DNA of 64,000 nt from a bacterium. GTDB lineage: Bacteria; Pseudomonadota; Alphaproteobacteria; Acetobacterales; Acetobacteraceae. Every line of letters begins with the position of its first letter. Position 1 is the first letter of the stretch. The notes under the pieces were generated by a model. That model saw nothing but the letters and a program-made list of their open reading frames with translations, did no database searches and was not told the DNA's origin. The position numbers were made by a program, and so were the translations under genes. Below are positions 35,880 through 45,040 of this stretch, one piece after another. The stretch lies in NCBI GenBank assembly GCA_026224825.1, contig JAMFRO010000008.1, forward strand, positions 1 to 64,000, written 5' to 3'.

Positions 35880-36806
35880 TTACGCCTGGTGCACCAGTTT
35901 CAGCCCCGGGCGCGGCCATTTCACCTCCAGCAGCGTGCCATAGCCCGACAGGGTGATATAGGCCGTACGCATATCATCCCCGCCGAAGCATATATTGGTG
36001 CAATAGCCTTCCGGCGCCTCATGGAATTCGAGCAGCTCGCCTTCAGGTGAAAACACCGTGATGCCGCCTTTAACAAGTGTGGCGACACAAATATTGCCAT
36101 TCTCCTCCACCGCCATGGAATCAAAACGGCAATACCCGCTGCCACCGCCTAAAAACTTTCCGCCATTGGGTGAAGGCCAAGGCGCCTTGGCCAGCTCACC
36201 GGGGCCGATCACGGGGTAGGACCATAACCGCCCTGTTTCCGTCTCCGAAACATAAAGCGTGCCGCCATCCGGCGAGAGGCCAACACCATTCGGCGTGATC
36301 ACCGGAAACGCCACCTCTTTAATGAAGGAGCCATCCAATTTCGCATAGAACACGGCACCGCGGTCCATCAGCCGGCCATAGCTCTTGCCATGATCGGTGA
36401 ACCAGAATCCGCCGCGACTGTCGAACACGATGTCATTCGGCCCTTTGAGCGTCACGCCGTCACATTTGGTGTAAAGCGTCACCACCGCCCCGGTGGCGAG
36501 GTCCACACGCTGGATGCTGCCGCTCTCATAATCATCGGCGCGGCCATGCGGGCGGGCAAGGCCATCCTTCGCATGCAGCCAGTTGAATCCACCGTTATTG
36601 CAAACGTAGCAGCTCCCATCCGGCCCTATGGCAGCCCCATTCGGCCCGCCGCCCAATGTCGCCACAACCGATTTCACGCCATCAGCCGCCACACGGATCA
36701 GCCGCGCCCCCTCGATCTCCACCACCAGCACCGAACCATCGCGCATGGCGATCGGGCCTTCCGGAAATTTCAACCCTTGCGTGACATCGCGCCCAGTGAG
36801 CTTCAT
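35880..36806 (-). CDS. SMP-30/gluconolactonase-type beta-propeller
   Basis: A 308-residue six-bladed beta-propeller of the SMP-30/gluconolactonase family, usually Ca-dependent lactone hydrolases. KFPEGPIAM at the N terminus holds the metal Glu. GPNDIVFDSRGGFWFTDHG and ITPNGVGLSPDGGTLYVSETETG have the Asn and Asp ligands. The substrate lactone is unknown. It lies next to, and is in the same orientation as, an SDR and a SnoaL-type gene, suggesting a small catabolic group. Confidence 0.88.
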   Translation of the reverse strand: MKLTGRDVTQGLKFPEGPIAMRDGSVLVVEIEGARLIRVAADGVKSVVATLGGGPNGAAIGPDGSCYVCNNGGFNWLHAKDGLARPHGRADDYESGSIQRVDLATGAVVTLYTKCDGVTLKGPNDIVFDSRGGFWFTDHGKSYGRLMDRGAVFYAKLDGSFIKEVAFPVITPNGVGLSPDGGTLYVSETETGRLWSYPVIGPGELAKAPWPSPNGGKFLGGGSGYCRFDSMAVEENGNICVATLVKGGITVFSPEGELLEFHEAPEGYCTNICFGGDDMRTAYITLSGYGTLLEVKWPRPGLKLVHQA

Positions 36807-36868
36807 GGTGTTTCCCCTTGCCTATGCGCTCAATAATAGCAGGCGATGGCCCGCGCCACCATCACCCT

Positions 36869-37723
36869 CTAAACCGGCTGCCAGATCGGCGCGCCGCGTT
36901 CCTCGCGCAGTGAGGGGATCACCCGGCCGTCGATATCGGTAATCCCATATTCCTGCGCCAGCTCGGCATTGATGAAGGTGCCGCCTGTCTTTTCCATAAT
37001 CTTCGGGTCTGCCAGCAGCGCCGCCATAACACGCCCGGGAAATTCCGGTGAGCTGCCGGCACCACTGTTCAGCGTGCTGGCCATGCCCGGAATCGTCTTC
37101 AGATTTTCCGTTGCGCGCTCGGTATAGGTAAACCCCTGCCACAGCGAAACCGACGCCACATTATGCGGCTTCAGCTCAATCGCCATATCCCGCGCCATAC
37201 GGTCCACCGCCGTTTTCGCCACACCGAAAATCGTATTGTAAGTGTAGCGAACCCCGACATAGCCGGAAAGCCCGATGATCAGCCCTGATTTTTGCGCCAC
37301 CATCATCCGCGCCGCATGCCAGGCCGCCACAAACCCCGCGCGCACACCAATATCGAAAATCTCCCAGTTGGAGATTGGCTTTTCCCAAAACGAGCCTGCT
37401 TGCGTCATCTCAAACGGCAGCGCAATCGCATTGTTCACCAGCAGATCAAGCCGCCCCTGCTCACTACGTATCCGCTCGAACAACGCCGCCACCTGCGCGT
37501 CATCACCATGGTCAACCGCCACGGCAATGCCCTTGCCGCCGCGCTTATCCACCTCAGCCGCCGTCTCGCCCACCGTGCCAGGCAGCGGATGCACACCAGC
37601 ACTCACCGTGCGCCCGGTTACATAAACCGTAGCGCCCTGCTCGCCCAAAACACACGCAATGCCCTTGCCAATGCCCCGGCTAGCCCCGGTTACAAGTGCT
37701 ACCTTGCCATCAAGCCTGCCCAT
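36869..37723 (-). CDS. SDR-family protein (DHRS1-like) with Phe at the catalytic Tyr site
   Basis: A 284-residue protein with the Rossmann motif VTGASRGIGKG near residues 12-22 and LLVNNAI at about 95. The catalytic segment reads YTYNTIFGVAKTAVDR: relatives have a Tyr four residues before the Lys, and here that position is Phe (TTC, read directly). A Tyr five residues before the Phe cannot substitute by the normal spacing. It may be an inactive, altered or non-classical reductase. It lies 3 bp from the SnoaL-like gene. Confidence 0.82.
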   Translation of the reverse strand: MGRLDGKVALVTGASRGIGKGIACVLGEQGATVYVTGRTVSAGVHPLPGTVGETAAEVDKRGGKGIAVAVDHGDDAQVAALFERIRSEQGRLDLLVNNAIALPFEMTQAGSFWEKPISNWEIFDIGVRAGFVAAWHAARMMVAQKSGLIIGLSGYVGVRYTYNTIFGVAKTAVDRMARDMAIELKPHNVASVSLWQGFTYTERATENLKTIPGMASTLNSGAGSSPEFPGRVMAALLADPKIMEKTGGTFINAELAQEYGITDIDGRVIPSLREERGAPIWQPV

Positions 37724-37725
37724 GC

Positions 37726-38250
37726 TCAGGCCTTGCCGAAGAATTTCACGCTGTAATCGCCATGCGCCCGGCCGGAAAAATGCTCGGCACTGAACGGCAG
37801 CCCCATAACACCCTTGGACCAGTCAATCGCCACACCAAAATCCTGGTACCAATCATAAAGCATCACACGGCTGGCAATCCGCCACGCCCCATCGCGCTTT
37901 TCCAGCACATCCAGATACCGCCCGCCCACAACAGTATCGCGCTCCTCCGTGCCAAAGTTCACGCGGTGGTACGAAATCACCTGCGTCTCAACCTTGGCAC
38001 TCTCGCCCTCAACCTCGATAAAACTCTGCCCCAGCACATGCTGCGTGCAGGGAATCGCCTCCGCCCCAGGCACCACCCAGGCCAGATATTCCGCGAATGT
38101 CCCGGCAAACACCCCATAGTCGGTCACCGAATCCGGCCAGTAAGCCCCCGAAATCAGCCCCGCATCCCGCCGGTCCTCACCGCGCGCCAGACGCACCAGA
38201 CAATCCCGTATCTTATCGCGCTCAACCAGCGCCCGCAGCTCCGCATCCAT
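37726..38250 (-). CDS. SnoaL/NTF2-like protein
   Basis: About 174 residues from the ATG at 38248-38250, which has GGAGG eight bases upstream. The frame remains open to 38445, but that extension would run through the copy 3 repeat. The core (VERDKIRDCLVRLARGEDRRD ... DYGVFAGTFAEYLAWV ... RYLDVLEKRDGAWRIASRVMLYDW) matches the SnoaL_4 fold of cyclases, dehydratases and ring-hydroxylating-enzyme small subunits. It is probably an isomerase, dehydratase or carrier in the adjacent SDR/SMP-30 group. Confidence 0.8.
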   Translation of the reverse strand: MDAELRALVERDKIRDCLVRLARGEDRRDAGLISGAYWPDSVTDYGVFAGTFAEYLAWVVPGAEAIPCTQHVLGQSFIEVEGESAKVETQVISYHRVNFGTEERDTVVGGRYLDVLEKRDGAWRIASRVMLYDWYQDFGVAIDWSKGVMGLPFSAEHFSGRAHGDYSVKFFGKA

Positions 38251-38338
38251 CCCATTTTCCTCCAATTTTGCCATAAGCCTACCCCCCACCCGCCGCAAGG
38301 GACTTGACCAATGCAGACAAAGGCACTGCCCGCAAAGT

Positions 38339-38558
38339 AAAAAGGCCAGGGCTCTGCCCTGGACCCGCCAAGGGCCATTGGCCCTTGGATCCCGTAACTT
38401 AAGACTTAAAAAAGAGGCCTGCCACCTAGCTGTTTCAAACAGCATGGAGGCAGGCCTCTTTTTTAAGTCTTAAAGCTAATGGGGGTCTGGGGCCGTCACG
38501 CCAAAGGCGTGCTTCGCACGACGGCCCCAGCGGGTCCAGGGCAGAGCCCTGGCCTTTT
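38339..38558. repeat. Multi-hairpin intergenic repeat, copy 3 (rewritten stem)
   Basis: Same architecture and orientation as copy 2. The outer hairpins CCAGGGC/GCCCTGG and GGGCC/GGCCC are kept. The central perfect 23-bp stem (38401-38423 with 38449-38471) has a quite different lower half, and the apical hairpin is GCTG/CAGC (38429-38432 with 38440-38443) instead of GTCG/CGAC. The T run at 38555-38558 overlaps the hpnJ stop codon. The 38251-38556 interval has no gene apart from this repeat. Confidence 0.93.
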
Positions 38559-39999
38559 ACTCAGCCGGCTGCACCTTCGTATTGCGTTCCTTCAGGAAGG
38601 CAAAGAACTCCACGCCTTCGCGCAGGCGGCGGACCAGCATTTGGCGCGAGGTGAGCATTTCCCCGAGGATGGAGCCGATCTTCGACCAGCGGAAATAGAA
38701 TTTCCGGTAGATGGTCTCGACTGAGTCAAAGATTTCCTGATGGCTCAGATGCGGGTAGTGCAGCGGGGCGATCTGCACGCCGTGCTCGTCGATCAGCTCG
38801 GCATGTTCGATATCGAGCCAGCCTTCCTTCACCGCCTGGTTGTACAGGAAGGTGCCGGGGTACGGAGCGGCCAGCGACACCTGGATGGTGTGCGGGTTGA
38901 TCTCCTTGGCGAAGGCGATGGTCTCTTTCAACGTCTCGCGCGTCTCGCCGGGCAGGCCGACGATGAAGGTGCCGTGGATTTTCACCCCGAGCTTATGGCA
39001 ATCCTTGGTGAACTGTTTCGCCACCTCAATGCGCATACCTTTTTTGATATTGTGCAGGATCTGCTGGTTGCCGGATTCGTAGCCCACCAGCAGCAGGCGC
39101 AGCCCGTTTTCCTTCAGCACTTTCAAGGTTTTATAGGGCACGTTGGCTTTGGCGTTGCAGGACCACGTAACACCCAACTTGCCCAGCTCGATGGCGATTT
39201 CCTCGGCGCGCGGCAGGTTGTCCGTAAACGTATCGTCGTCAAACATGAACTCCTGCACCTGCGGGAAGAGTTCCTTGGCGCGCTTGATCTCGGCAATGAC
39301 GTTTTCCACCGAGCGGGTGCGGTAGGTATGCCCACCCACCGTCTGCGGCCACAGGCAGAAGGTGCAGTGCGATTTACAGCCGCGCCCGGTGTAGATGGAA
39401 ACATAAGGGTGCTTGAGGTAGCCGATGAAGTAATCCTCGATGCGCAGATGCTTGGCGTAGACATCCACGACGAAGGGCAGCTCATCCATATTCAGCAGCA
39501 GCGGCCGGTCTTCATTCTTGATCAACTGACCATCGGCGGCGCGCCACCAGATGCCCTGAACCTCGGCCATCGGCTTGCCTTCGGCAATCTCCTTGATGGT
39601 GAAATCGAACTCATTGCCGCACACAAAATCCAGCACTTTCGCCCGCGCCAGCGATTCTTCCGGCTGCACGGCGACTTTCGCACCAATGAAGCCGACCAGC
39701 AGCGACGGGTTCAATTTCTTGAACTCCTCGGCCACTTTCACGTCATTGGAGAAGGACGGCGTGGAGGTATGGATCACCAGCAACTGATGTGTCGTGGCAT
39801 GCGGCAGCACATCCGCCATGCCCAACCGCGCCGGGGGCGCGTCGATCAGCGTGCTATCCGGCAGCAATGCCGCTGGCTGGGCCAGCCAGGTGGGGAACCA
39901 GAAGCTCTTGATCTCGCGCCGCGCCTGATAGCGCGATCCGGCGCCACCGTCGAAACCATCGAAGGAGGGGGGCTGCAGGAACAGGGTTTTCAGGGTCAT
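38557..39999 (-). CDS. hpnJ: Hopanoid biosynthesis radical SAM protein HpnJ
   Basis: 480 residues from the ATG at 39997-39999 (MTLKTLFLQPPS). The longer frame to 40134 overlaps hpnI and is unlikely. An N-terminal B12-binding-like domain (about 20-180) precedes a radical SAM core with CKSHCTFC (C-x3-C-x2-C, about 213). HpnJ acts in formation of the cyclitol-ether head of bacteriohopanetetrol. It is the last gene of the dxs-hpnM-hpnI-hpnJ run. Its stop TAA lies inside the T run of repeat copy 3. Confidence 0.92.
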   Translation of the reverse strand: MTLKTLFLQPPSFDGFDGGAGSRYQARREIKSFWFPTWLAQPAALLPDSTLIDAPPARLGMADVLPHATTHQLLVIHTSTPSFSNDVKVAEEFKKLNPSLLVGFIGAKVAVQPEESLARAKVLDFVCGNEFDFTIKEIAEGKPMAEVQGIWWRAADGQLIKNEDRPLLLNMDELPFVVDVYAKHLRIEDYFIGYLKHPYVSIYTGRGCKSHCTFCLWPQTVGGHTYRTRSVENVIAEIKRAKELFPQVQEFMFDDDTFTDNLPRAEEIAIELGKLGVTWSCNAKANVPYKTLKVLKENGLRLLLVGYESGNQQILHNIKKGMRIEVAKQFTKDCHKLGVKIHGTFIVGLPGETRETLKETIAFAKEINPHTIQVSLAAPYPGTFLYNQAVKEGWLDIEHAELIDEHGVQIAPLHYPHLSHQEIFDSVETIYRKFYFRWSKIGSILGEMLTSRQMLVRRLREGVEFFAFLKERNTKVQPAE

Positions 40000-40016
40000 C
40001 TGATCTCTCTCAACAA

Positions 40017-41138
40017 CTAACGGAGTTTTCCGGGGTCGGCTTGCATCATCTGGCCACGCCAGTCCACCCGGCTGCCAGTAAAACTTGCAACATAGATGAG
40101 GGTGGAAAGCGAATCGCGCAACAGAAAAAGCCACGGGCCGCTGGAGGGCGGCATGCGCAATGCTGTATCAATCCGCCTGGCCGCCAGCGTTCGGACGGTA
40201 AGCACCGCCAGCAGCAGCGCCCAGGCCCATGCCGCCCCGCCCGCGAACAGCACGGCGAGGGCTGCCCAGAGCAGCGAGGTCTGCAGTACCGAGGCCGCGT
40301 AAGGAATGGGCACCAGCGCCCGGATGGTCCGGGCCCAGCGCAGCTCATGGCGGAACAGCGCCTCGAAATCCGCCTCCGGCACGGTGGTGGCCGGCACCAG
40401 TTGGGCCAGGGTGAGCTTATACCCGCGCGCCACCACCAGCCGCCCCAGCACCTGGTCATCCGCCAGATTATTGGCCACCGCCTGCAACCCGCCCACATCC
40501 GCCAGCACCGTCTTGGTCAGCGCCATGGTCACGCCCAGGCAATCCTGCCGCCCCAATTTACGGGCCAGCAACGCACCCGGCAGGAAGCTGTAGTTAATCT
40601 GATTGGCCCCCAGCATGGTGGCCAGAGCCGGCGTGCCGGGCAGTGCGGTATAGAGAGAGGTGACAAGCCCCACCCCCGGCGCCTCAAGTGCCGCCACCAC
40701 ACGGTCCAAAAAATATGGCGGCACATGGATATCGGCATCCGAGATGCACAGAAGCTCATGCCGTGCCTGAGCCTGCATATTGATGAGGTTGGAAATCTTG
40801 CGGTTGGTGCCATGCTGCGTGGCATCCACCACCAGCGCCACCTCCCGCGCCGGGTGCCGCGCGCGCAAGGCTGCCAGCAAGGGCAGCACCGGGTCCGCCT
40901 CATTCTGCACGCCGAACACCAGTTGGTATTCCGGATAATCGAGCAAAAAGAAGGATTCCAGCGCCTGCTCCGTGAGCGGCTCCACCCCGCACAGCGGCTT
41001 GAGCACGGACACCGGCGCCCGCGCCTGCGGCGGCGCCACCGGCGCGCTGACAAAGCGCTGCACCAGCACGGTACCGAGCCATTGCTGCACCACGCCAATA
41101 ACCGCGCATCCCGTGGCAATGCCGGCAAGCACCAACAT
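40017..41138 (-). CDS. hpnI: Hopanoid biosynthesis glycosyltransferase HpnI
   Basis: A 373-residue GT2/GT21-type membrane glycosyltransferase similar to ceramide glucosyltransferase. It has an N-terminal membrane segment, VLKPLCGVEPL at about residue 45, the DxD site SDADIHV at about 132, the Q/RxxRW-like HELRWAR at about 270, and C-terminal hydrophobic helices. HpnI adds an N-acetylglucosaminyl group to the hopanoid polyol in the model pathway. It is followed by hpnJ (a 17-bp gap to the likely hpnJ start). Confidence 0.9.
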   Translation of the reverse strand: MLVLAGIATGCAVIGVVQQWLGTVLVQRFVSAPVAPPQARAPVSVLKPLCGVEPLTEQALESFFLLDYPEYQLVFGVQNEADPVLPLLAALRARHPAREVALVVDATQHGTNRKISNLINMQAQARHELLCISDADIHVPPYFLDRVVAALEAPGVGLVTSLYTALPGTPALATMLGANQINYSFLPGALLARKLGRQDCLGVTMALTKTVLADVGGLQAVANNLADDQVLGRLVVARGYKLTLAQLVPATTVPEADFEALFRHELRWARTIRALVPIPYAASVLQTSLLWAALAVLFAGGAAWAWALLLAVLTVRTLAARRIDTALRMPPSSGPWLFLLRDSLSTLIYVASFTGSRVDWRGQMMQADPGKLR

Positions 41139-41160
41139 CAGCCCTGCCCTTTACAACACA

Positions 41161-41787
41161 TTACTTGGCGGCCGAGCCGCTCTGCAGTGCCGCAATCTTG
41201 GTCTGCAGCGCGGTGATCAGCCGGGACGCATCGCCCGCGCTGACCAGCGAGGCGAAATCGGATTCATGCAGCGCCACCTGGCTGATGGAACCACCCAGCA
41301 GCACATCGGTAATGCGCCATCCCTGGGCTGTGTTATGCACCACATAATCCAGCTCCACCGGATCGCCGCCACCGCCGGGGGTGAGCGTACTATGCACGAT
41401 GAACCCCTGCCCCAGCGGCTTTTCCGTGGAGGACACCGCAAAGCTCTCGCCACCGAAGCTGGTGAACTGGCTGGCATAAGAGGCGACCGTAAACTGGCCG
41501 ATCAGATCGATCAGTTGTTTCTGCTGCGCCGCCGGCAGGGTGGCCCAGAGAAAGCCCACGGAATTCTGCGTCACAATAGGCAAGTCGTAACTCTGCGCCA
41601 CCACCGGAGCGACGACGGCAGCCCGCGCCTTGAAATCGCTCCCGGCCTTCATGGTGGCGATCAGCCCGTCATCCAGCGTGTTCACGGTCGCGGCTTCGGG
41701 TGTTGCCGCATAGGCGACGCCTGCCACGCCAAAATTGGCGCCGCCCAGCGCCAGGCTGAAAAGGGCGATGAGGATCTTACGTGTCAT
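41161..41787 (-). CDS. hpnM: Hopanoid-associated MlaC/Ttg2D-like protein HpnM
   Basis: 208 residues from the ATG at 41785-41787. A signal peptide runs from MTRKILIALFSLAL to about VAYAATPEA. The mature part has the toluene-tolerance (MlaC) family shape: LIDLIGQFTVASYASQF, YVVHNTAQGWRITDVLLGGSISQVALHESDF. MlaC proteins carry phospholipids across the periplasm; HpnM is thought to serve hopanoid transport. It lies between dxs and hpnI on the same strand. Confidence 0.85.
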   Translation of the reverse strand: MTRKILIALFSLALGGANFGVAGVAYAATPEAATVNTLDDGLIATMKAGSDFKARAAVVAPVVAQSYDLPIVTQNSVGFLWATLPAAQQKQLIDLIGQFTVASYASQFTSFGGESFAVSSTEKPLGQGFIVHSTLTPGGGGDPVELDYVVHNTAQGWRITDVLLGGSISQVALHESDFASLVSAGDASRLITALQTKIAALQSGSAAK

Positions 41788-41804
41788 ACGCCCTTGATAA
41801 CCCC

Positions 41805-43745
41805 TCACTGTGCCGGAATTGCGACCAAGCCCAACTGCGGATCGAGGCCCAGCGCCGCGATGGCATTGGTCACGATATGGCTCGCCGTGAGCCCGGCTTC
41901 AATAAGCTGGGCCGCCGGCGTGTTATGGTCGATCAGCCGGTCCGGCAGCGTCATCGGGCGGAATTTCAGCCCCTTATCGAACGCCCCGGTCCAGGCCAGG
42001 TGATGCGCCACGGCCGCGCCAAACCCGCCGGCAGCACCTTCTTCAATCGTAATCAGCACCTCATGGTGCCGCGCCAACTGGTCGATAAGACCGGTATCCA
42101 GCGGCTTCATGAAGCGCGCATCGGCGATGGTGCATGGAAAACCATGCGCCGCCAGCTCGGCTGCCGCCTGCTGGGCATCGGCCAGACGCGGGCCGAGCGC
42201 CAGAATGGCAATCTTGCCGCCCTCCTGCAGGATGCGGCCCTTGCCGATCTCCCACACCGTGCCGCGCGCCGGCAGGATCACACCCGTGCCCTCGCCGCGC
42301 GGATAGCGGAAGGCGGACGGCCGGTCGTCGATGGCGACCGCCGTGGCGACCGCATGCATCAGCTCCAGCTCGTCGGAGGGCGCCATGATGACCATATTCG
42401 GCATCGGCCCGAGATAGCAGAGGTCGAACGAGCCGGCATGGGTGGCGCCGTCAGCGCCCACCAGCCCGGCGCGGTCCATGGCGAAGCGCACGGGCAGTTT
42501 CTGCAGCACCACATCATGCACAAGCTGGTCGTAACCGCGCTGCAGGAAGGTGGAGTAGATGGCACAGAAGGGTTTCAACCCCTCGGTCGCCATGCCGGCC
42601 GCGAAGGTGACAGCATGCTGCTCGGCAATGCCGACATCGAACATGCGCTCGGGGAATTTGGCCTCGAACTTGTCGAGACTGGTGCCGGGGGACATCGCGG
42701 CGGTGACGGCCACGATGGACGAGTCGAGCTCAGCCTCGGCGATCAGCGCCTTGGCGAACACACTCTGATAGGTCGGCGGGCCCGGCGGGTCTTTCTTCTG
42801 CTCGCCGGTGATGACGTTGAATTTCTTCACGCCATGGTATTTATCCGCTGCCGCCTCGGCCGGGGCGTAACCCTTGCCCTTCTGTGTCACCACATGCAGC
42901 AGCACCGGCTCGCTCGCCTCCGAGTCGCGCAAATTGCGCAGCACCGGCAGCAGATGGTCCAGATTATGCCCATCGATGGGCCCGACATAATAGAAGCCCA
43001 GCTCCTCGAACAGCGTACCGCCGGTGAGGATACCGCGCGCGTATTCCTCGGCCCGGCGCGCCGTGCGCTCCACGGGGCGGGGCAGACGCTTGGCCATTTT
43101 GGCGGCAAAATCCCGCAAACTCAGGAAGCTGCGTGACGATATGAGCTTGGACAGATATGCGCTCATCGCCCCCACGGGCGGGGCGATCGACATATCATTA
43201 TCGTTCAGGACCACGATCATGCGCGACCGGATGGCGCCGGCATTGTTCATCGCCTCATAGGCCATGCCGGCACTCATCGAGCCATCGCCGATCACGGCGA
43301 TCACGTTGCGCGGGTTCTCCTCATGCTTGAGGTCGCGCGCCACGGCCATGCCCAACCCGGCCGAAATCGAGGTCGAGGAATGCGCCGCCCCGAACGGGTC
43401 GTATTCACTCTCCGAACGCCGGGTAAAGCCGGACAAGCCGCCCGGCTGGCGCAAGGTGCGAATCCGGTCACGCCGTCCCGTAAGTATCTTATGCGGATAG
43501 GTCTGATGCCCGACATCCCAGATCACCCGGTCGCGCGGCGTCTCGAACACGGCATGGATCGCCACGGTCAGCTCCACGACTCCAAGCGAGGAGCCCAGAT
43601 GCCCGCCGGTGGTGGAGACCGTGTCGATGGTCTCGGCCCGCAGCTCATCGGCCACCTGCTTCAACTGGTCCGTGGAGAAATTACGCAGATCGGCTGGAAT
43701 GGTAACCCGGTCCAGGAGCGGGGTCCGCGGCGCCATCAGTGACAT
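41805..43745 (-). CDS. dxs: 1-deoxy-D-xylulose-5-phosphate synthase
   Basis: A 646-residue thiamine-diphosphate enzyme of the MEP isoprenoid pathway, joining pyruvate and glyceraldehyde-3-phosphate. TPP motif [18 protein letters not shown] (about 152-169), [11 protein letters not shown], and [18 protein letters not shown] in the pyrimidine domain are intact, and the C-terminal domain is complete. It is the first gene of the hopanoid gene run and is divergent from ispH across a 307-bp region. Confidence 0.97.
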   Translation of the reverse strand: MSLMAPRTPLLDRVTIPADLRNFSTDQLKQVADELRAETIDTVSTTGGHLGSSLGVVELTVAIHAVFETPRDRVIWDVGHQTYPHKILTGRRDRIRTLRQPGGLSGFTRRSESEYDPFGAAHSSTSISAGLGMAVARDLKHEENPRNVIAVIGDGSMSAGMAYEAMNNAGAIRSRMIVVLNDNDMSIAPPVGAMSAYLSKLISSRSFLSLRDFAAKMAKRLPRPVERTARRAEEYARGILTGGTLFEELGFYYVGPIDGHNLDHLLPVLRNLRDSEASEPVLLHVVTQKGKGYAPAEAAADKYHGVKKFNVITGEQKKDPPGPPTYQSVFAKALIAEAELDSSIVAVTAAMSPGTSLDKFEAKFPERMFDVGIAEQHAVTFAAGMATEGLKPFCAIYSTFLQRGYDQLVHDVVLQKLPVRFAMDRAGLVGADGATHAGSFDLCYLGPMPNMVIMAPSDELELMHAVATAVAIDDRPSAFRYPRGEGTGVILPARGTVWEIGKGRILQEGGKIAILALGPRLADAQQAAAELAAHGFPCTIADARFMKPLDTGLIDQLARHHEVLITIEEGAAGGFGAAVAHHLAWTGAFDKGLKFRPMTLPDRLIDHNTPAAQLIEAGLTASHIVTNAIAALGLDPQLGLVAIPAQ

Positions 43746-44052
43746 CCCCCAGAGCGCGGCGGCAGTCTCATACGCATCAAATCCCGTCCTTTACTCAACA
43801 GCTTTATAAACAATCTGCTACCCACTCTTCGGTACAACCGGCCCCACCAAAGCGAATCGGCGGGGGTATTCATCCTGAGAACCTTCATCCCTTACGAGAA
43901 GGTAAACGGAAAAGCCAGCTACCCTCAACCCTCCCCATCCCTGAGAAATGGCCACGGCAGAAGGTTAATGTAAGCTCATGCTTGCGGAATGTGGAGGCAA
44001 TGACCTAATGCTGGGCGGAGAAAGCGCGACAGCGTGACACAGCGGCAACAGG
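43746..44052. promoter_or_regulatory. Divergent dxs / ispH intergenic region
   Basis: 307 bp with no ORF of merit. It should hold the promoters of both isoprenoid genes. TTGCGG at 43982 followed after 17 bp by CTAATG is a weak candidate for ispH. No conserved palindrome or riboswitch was seen. Confidence 0.5.
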
Positions 44053-45027
44053 ATGGCTAAAATGGACGGCATGACCAATAGCGTAGCTGGCGCAAAAACG
44101 ATGCGCGTAATCCTGGCACAGCCGCGCGGCTTCTGCGCCGGGGTGGAGCGCGCTATCGACATCGTCGAGCGTGCCCTGCAGAAATTCGGCCCGCCCATCT
44201 ATGTCCGCCATGAAATCGTGCATAATCGGCATGTTGTGGAGGATCTGCGCGCCCGCGGCGCTGTGTTCGTGGATGAGCTGGACGAGGTGCCGGAAGGCGC
44301 CTGGACCGTGTTCTCCGCCCATGGCGTGGCCCGCAAAGTGGTCCAGGCCGCGGCCGACCGCACCCTGCCGGTCATCGACGCCACCTGCCCGCTGGTCGCC
44401 AAAGTCCATGCCGAGGGCCGCCGCTACGCCGGCCAGGGCCGCGAAATTGTGCTCATCGGCCATGCTGGCCACGCAGAGGTTGAAGGCACCATCGGCCAGA
44501 TCGACGGCACCGTGTACCTGGTCCAGACCGTCGAGGACGCCGAGAAGCTCGAAGTGCAGAACAAGAGCAAGCTCGCCTACATCACCCAGACCACCCTCTC
44601 GGTCGATGACACACGCCACATCATCGCCGCCCTCAAAGCCCGCTTCCCCGCCATCGTCGGCCCGGATGTGAAGGATATTTGCTACGCCACCCAGAACCGC
44701 CAGGAGGCCGTGCACCAGCTCGCCGGCCAGGTGGAACTCATCCTCGTCGTGGGCAGCAAAAACTCCTCCAACTCCAACCGCCTGCGCGAGATCGGCACCG
44801 AGCTCGGCCACCCCGCATATCTGATCGACGACGCCTCCGCCTTGCGCGCCGAATGGTTCGAGGGCATCTCAACGGTTGGCCTCACCGCCGGGGCCTCAGC
44901 GCCGGAAGTCCTGGTGCAGGGCGTCATCGAGGGGCTGAAACAGTTCGGCCAGGTCAAGGTCGAGCTGCTGGCGGGCACGCCGGAAGACGTTAAATTCAAG
45001 CTGCCGGCCGAAGTGGCCAGCATCTAA
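44053..45027 (+). CDS. ispH: 4-hydroxy-3-methylbut-2-enyl diphosphate reductase
   Basis: A 324-residue [4Fe-4S] enzyme, the last step of the MEP pathway. Three cluster Cys sites are seen: [25 protein letters not shown] and [10 protein letters not shown]. The ligand-pocket NSSN-type segment lies at about residue 240. Several in-frame ATG codons (44053, 44062, 44071) precede [10 protein letters not shown], so the N-terminal extension is uncertain. It is followed 13 bp later by hpnH. Confidence 0.96.
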   Translation: MAKMDGMTNSVAGAKTMRVILAQPRGFCAGVERAIDIVERALQKFGPPIYVRHEIVHNRHVVEDLRARGAVFVDELDEVPEGAWTVFSAHGVARKVVQAAADRTLPVIDATCPLVAKVHAEGRRYAGQGREIVLIGHAGHAEVEGTIGQIDGTVYLVQTVEDAEKLEVQNKSKLAYITQTTLSVDDTRHIIAALKARFPAIVGPDVKDICYATQNRQEAVHQLAGQVELILVVGSKNSSNSNRLREIGTELGHPAYLIDDASALRAEWFEGISTVGLTAGASAPEVLVQGVIEGLKQFGQVKVELLAGTPEDVKFKLPAEVASI

Positions 45028-45040
45028 GGAGCGGACAAGT

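Noticed and set aside
38251-38445. N-terminal extension of the SnoaL-like gene
   Set aside because: The extension is translated repeat copy 3; the inner ATG has a proper ribosome binding site and gives a normal-length protein.
40000-40134. Longer start for hpnJ
   Set aside because: It would overlap hpnI by more than 100 bp, and family proteins start at MTLKTLFLQPP.
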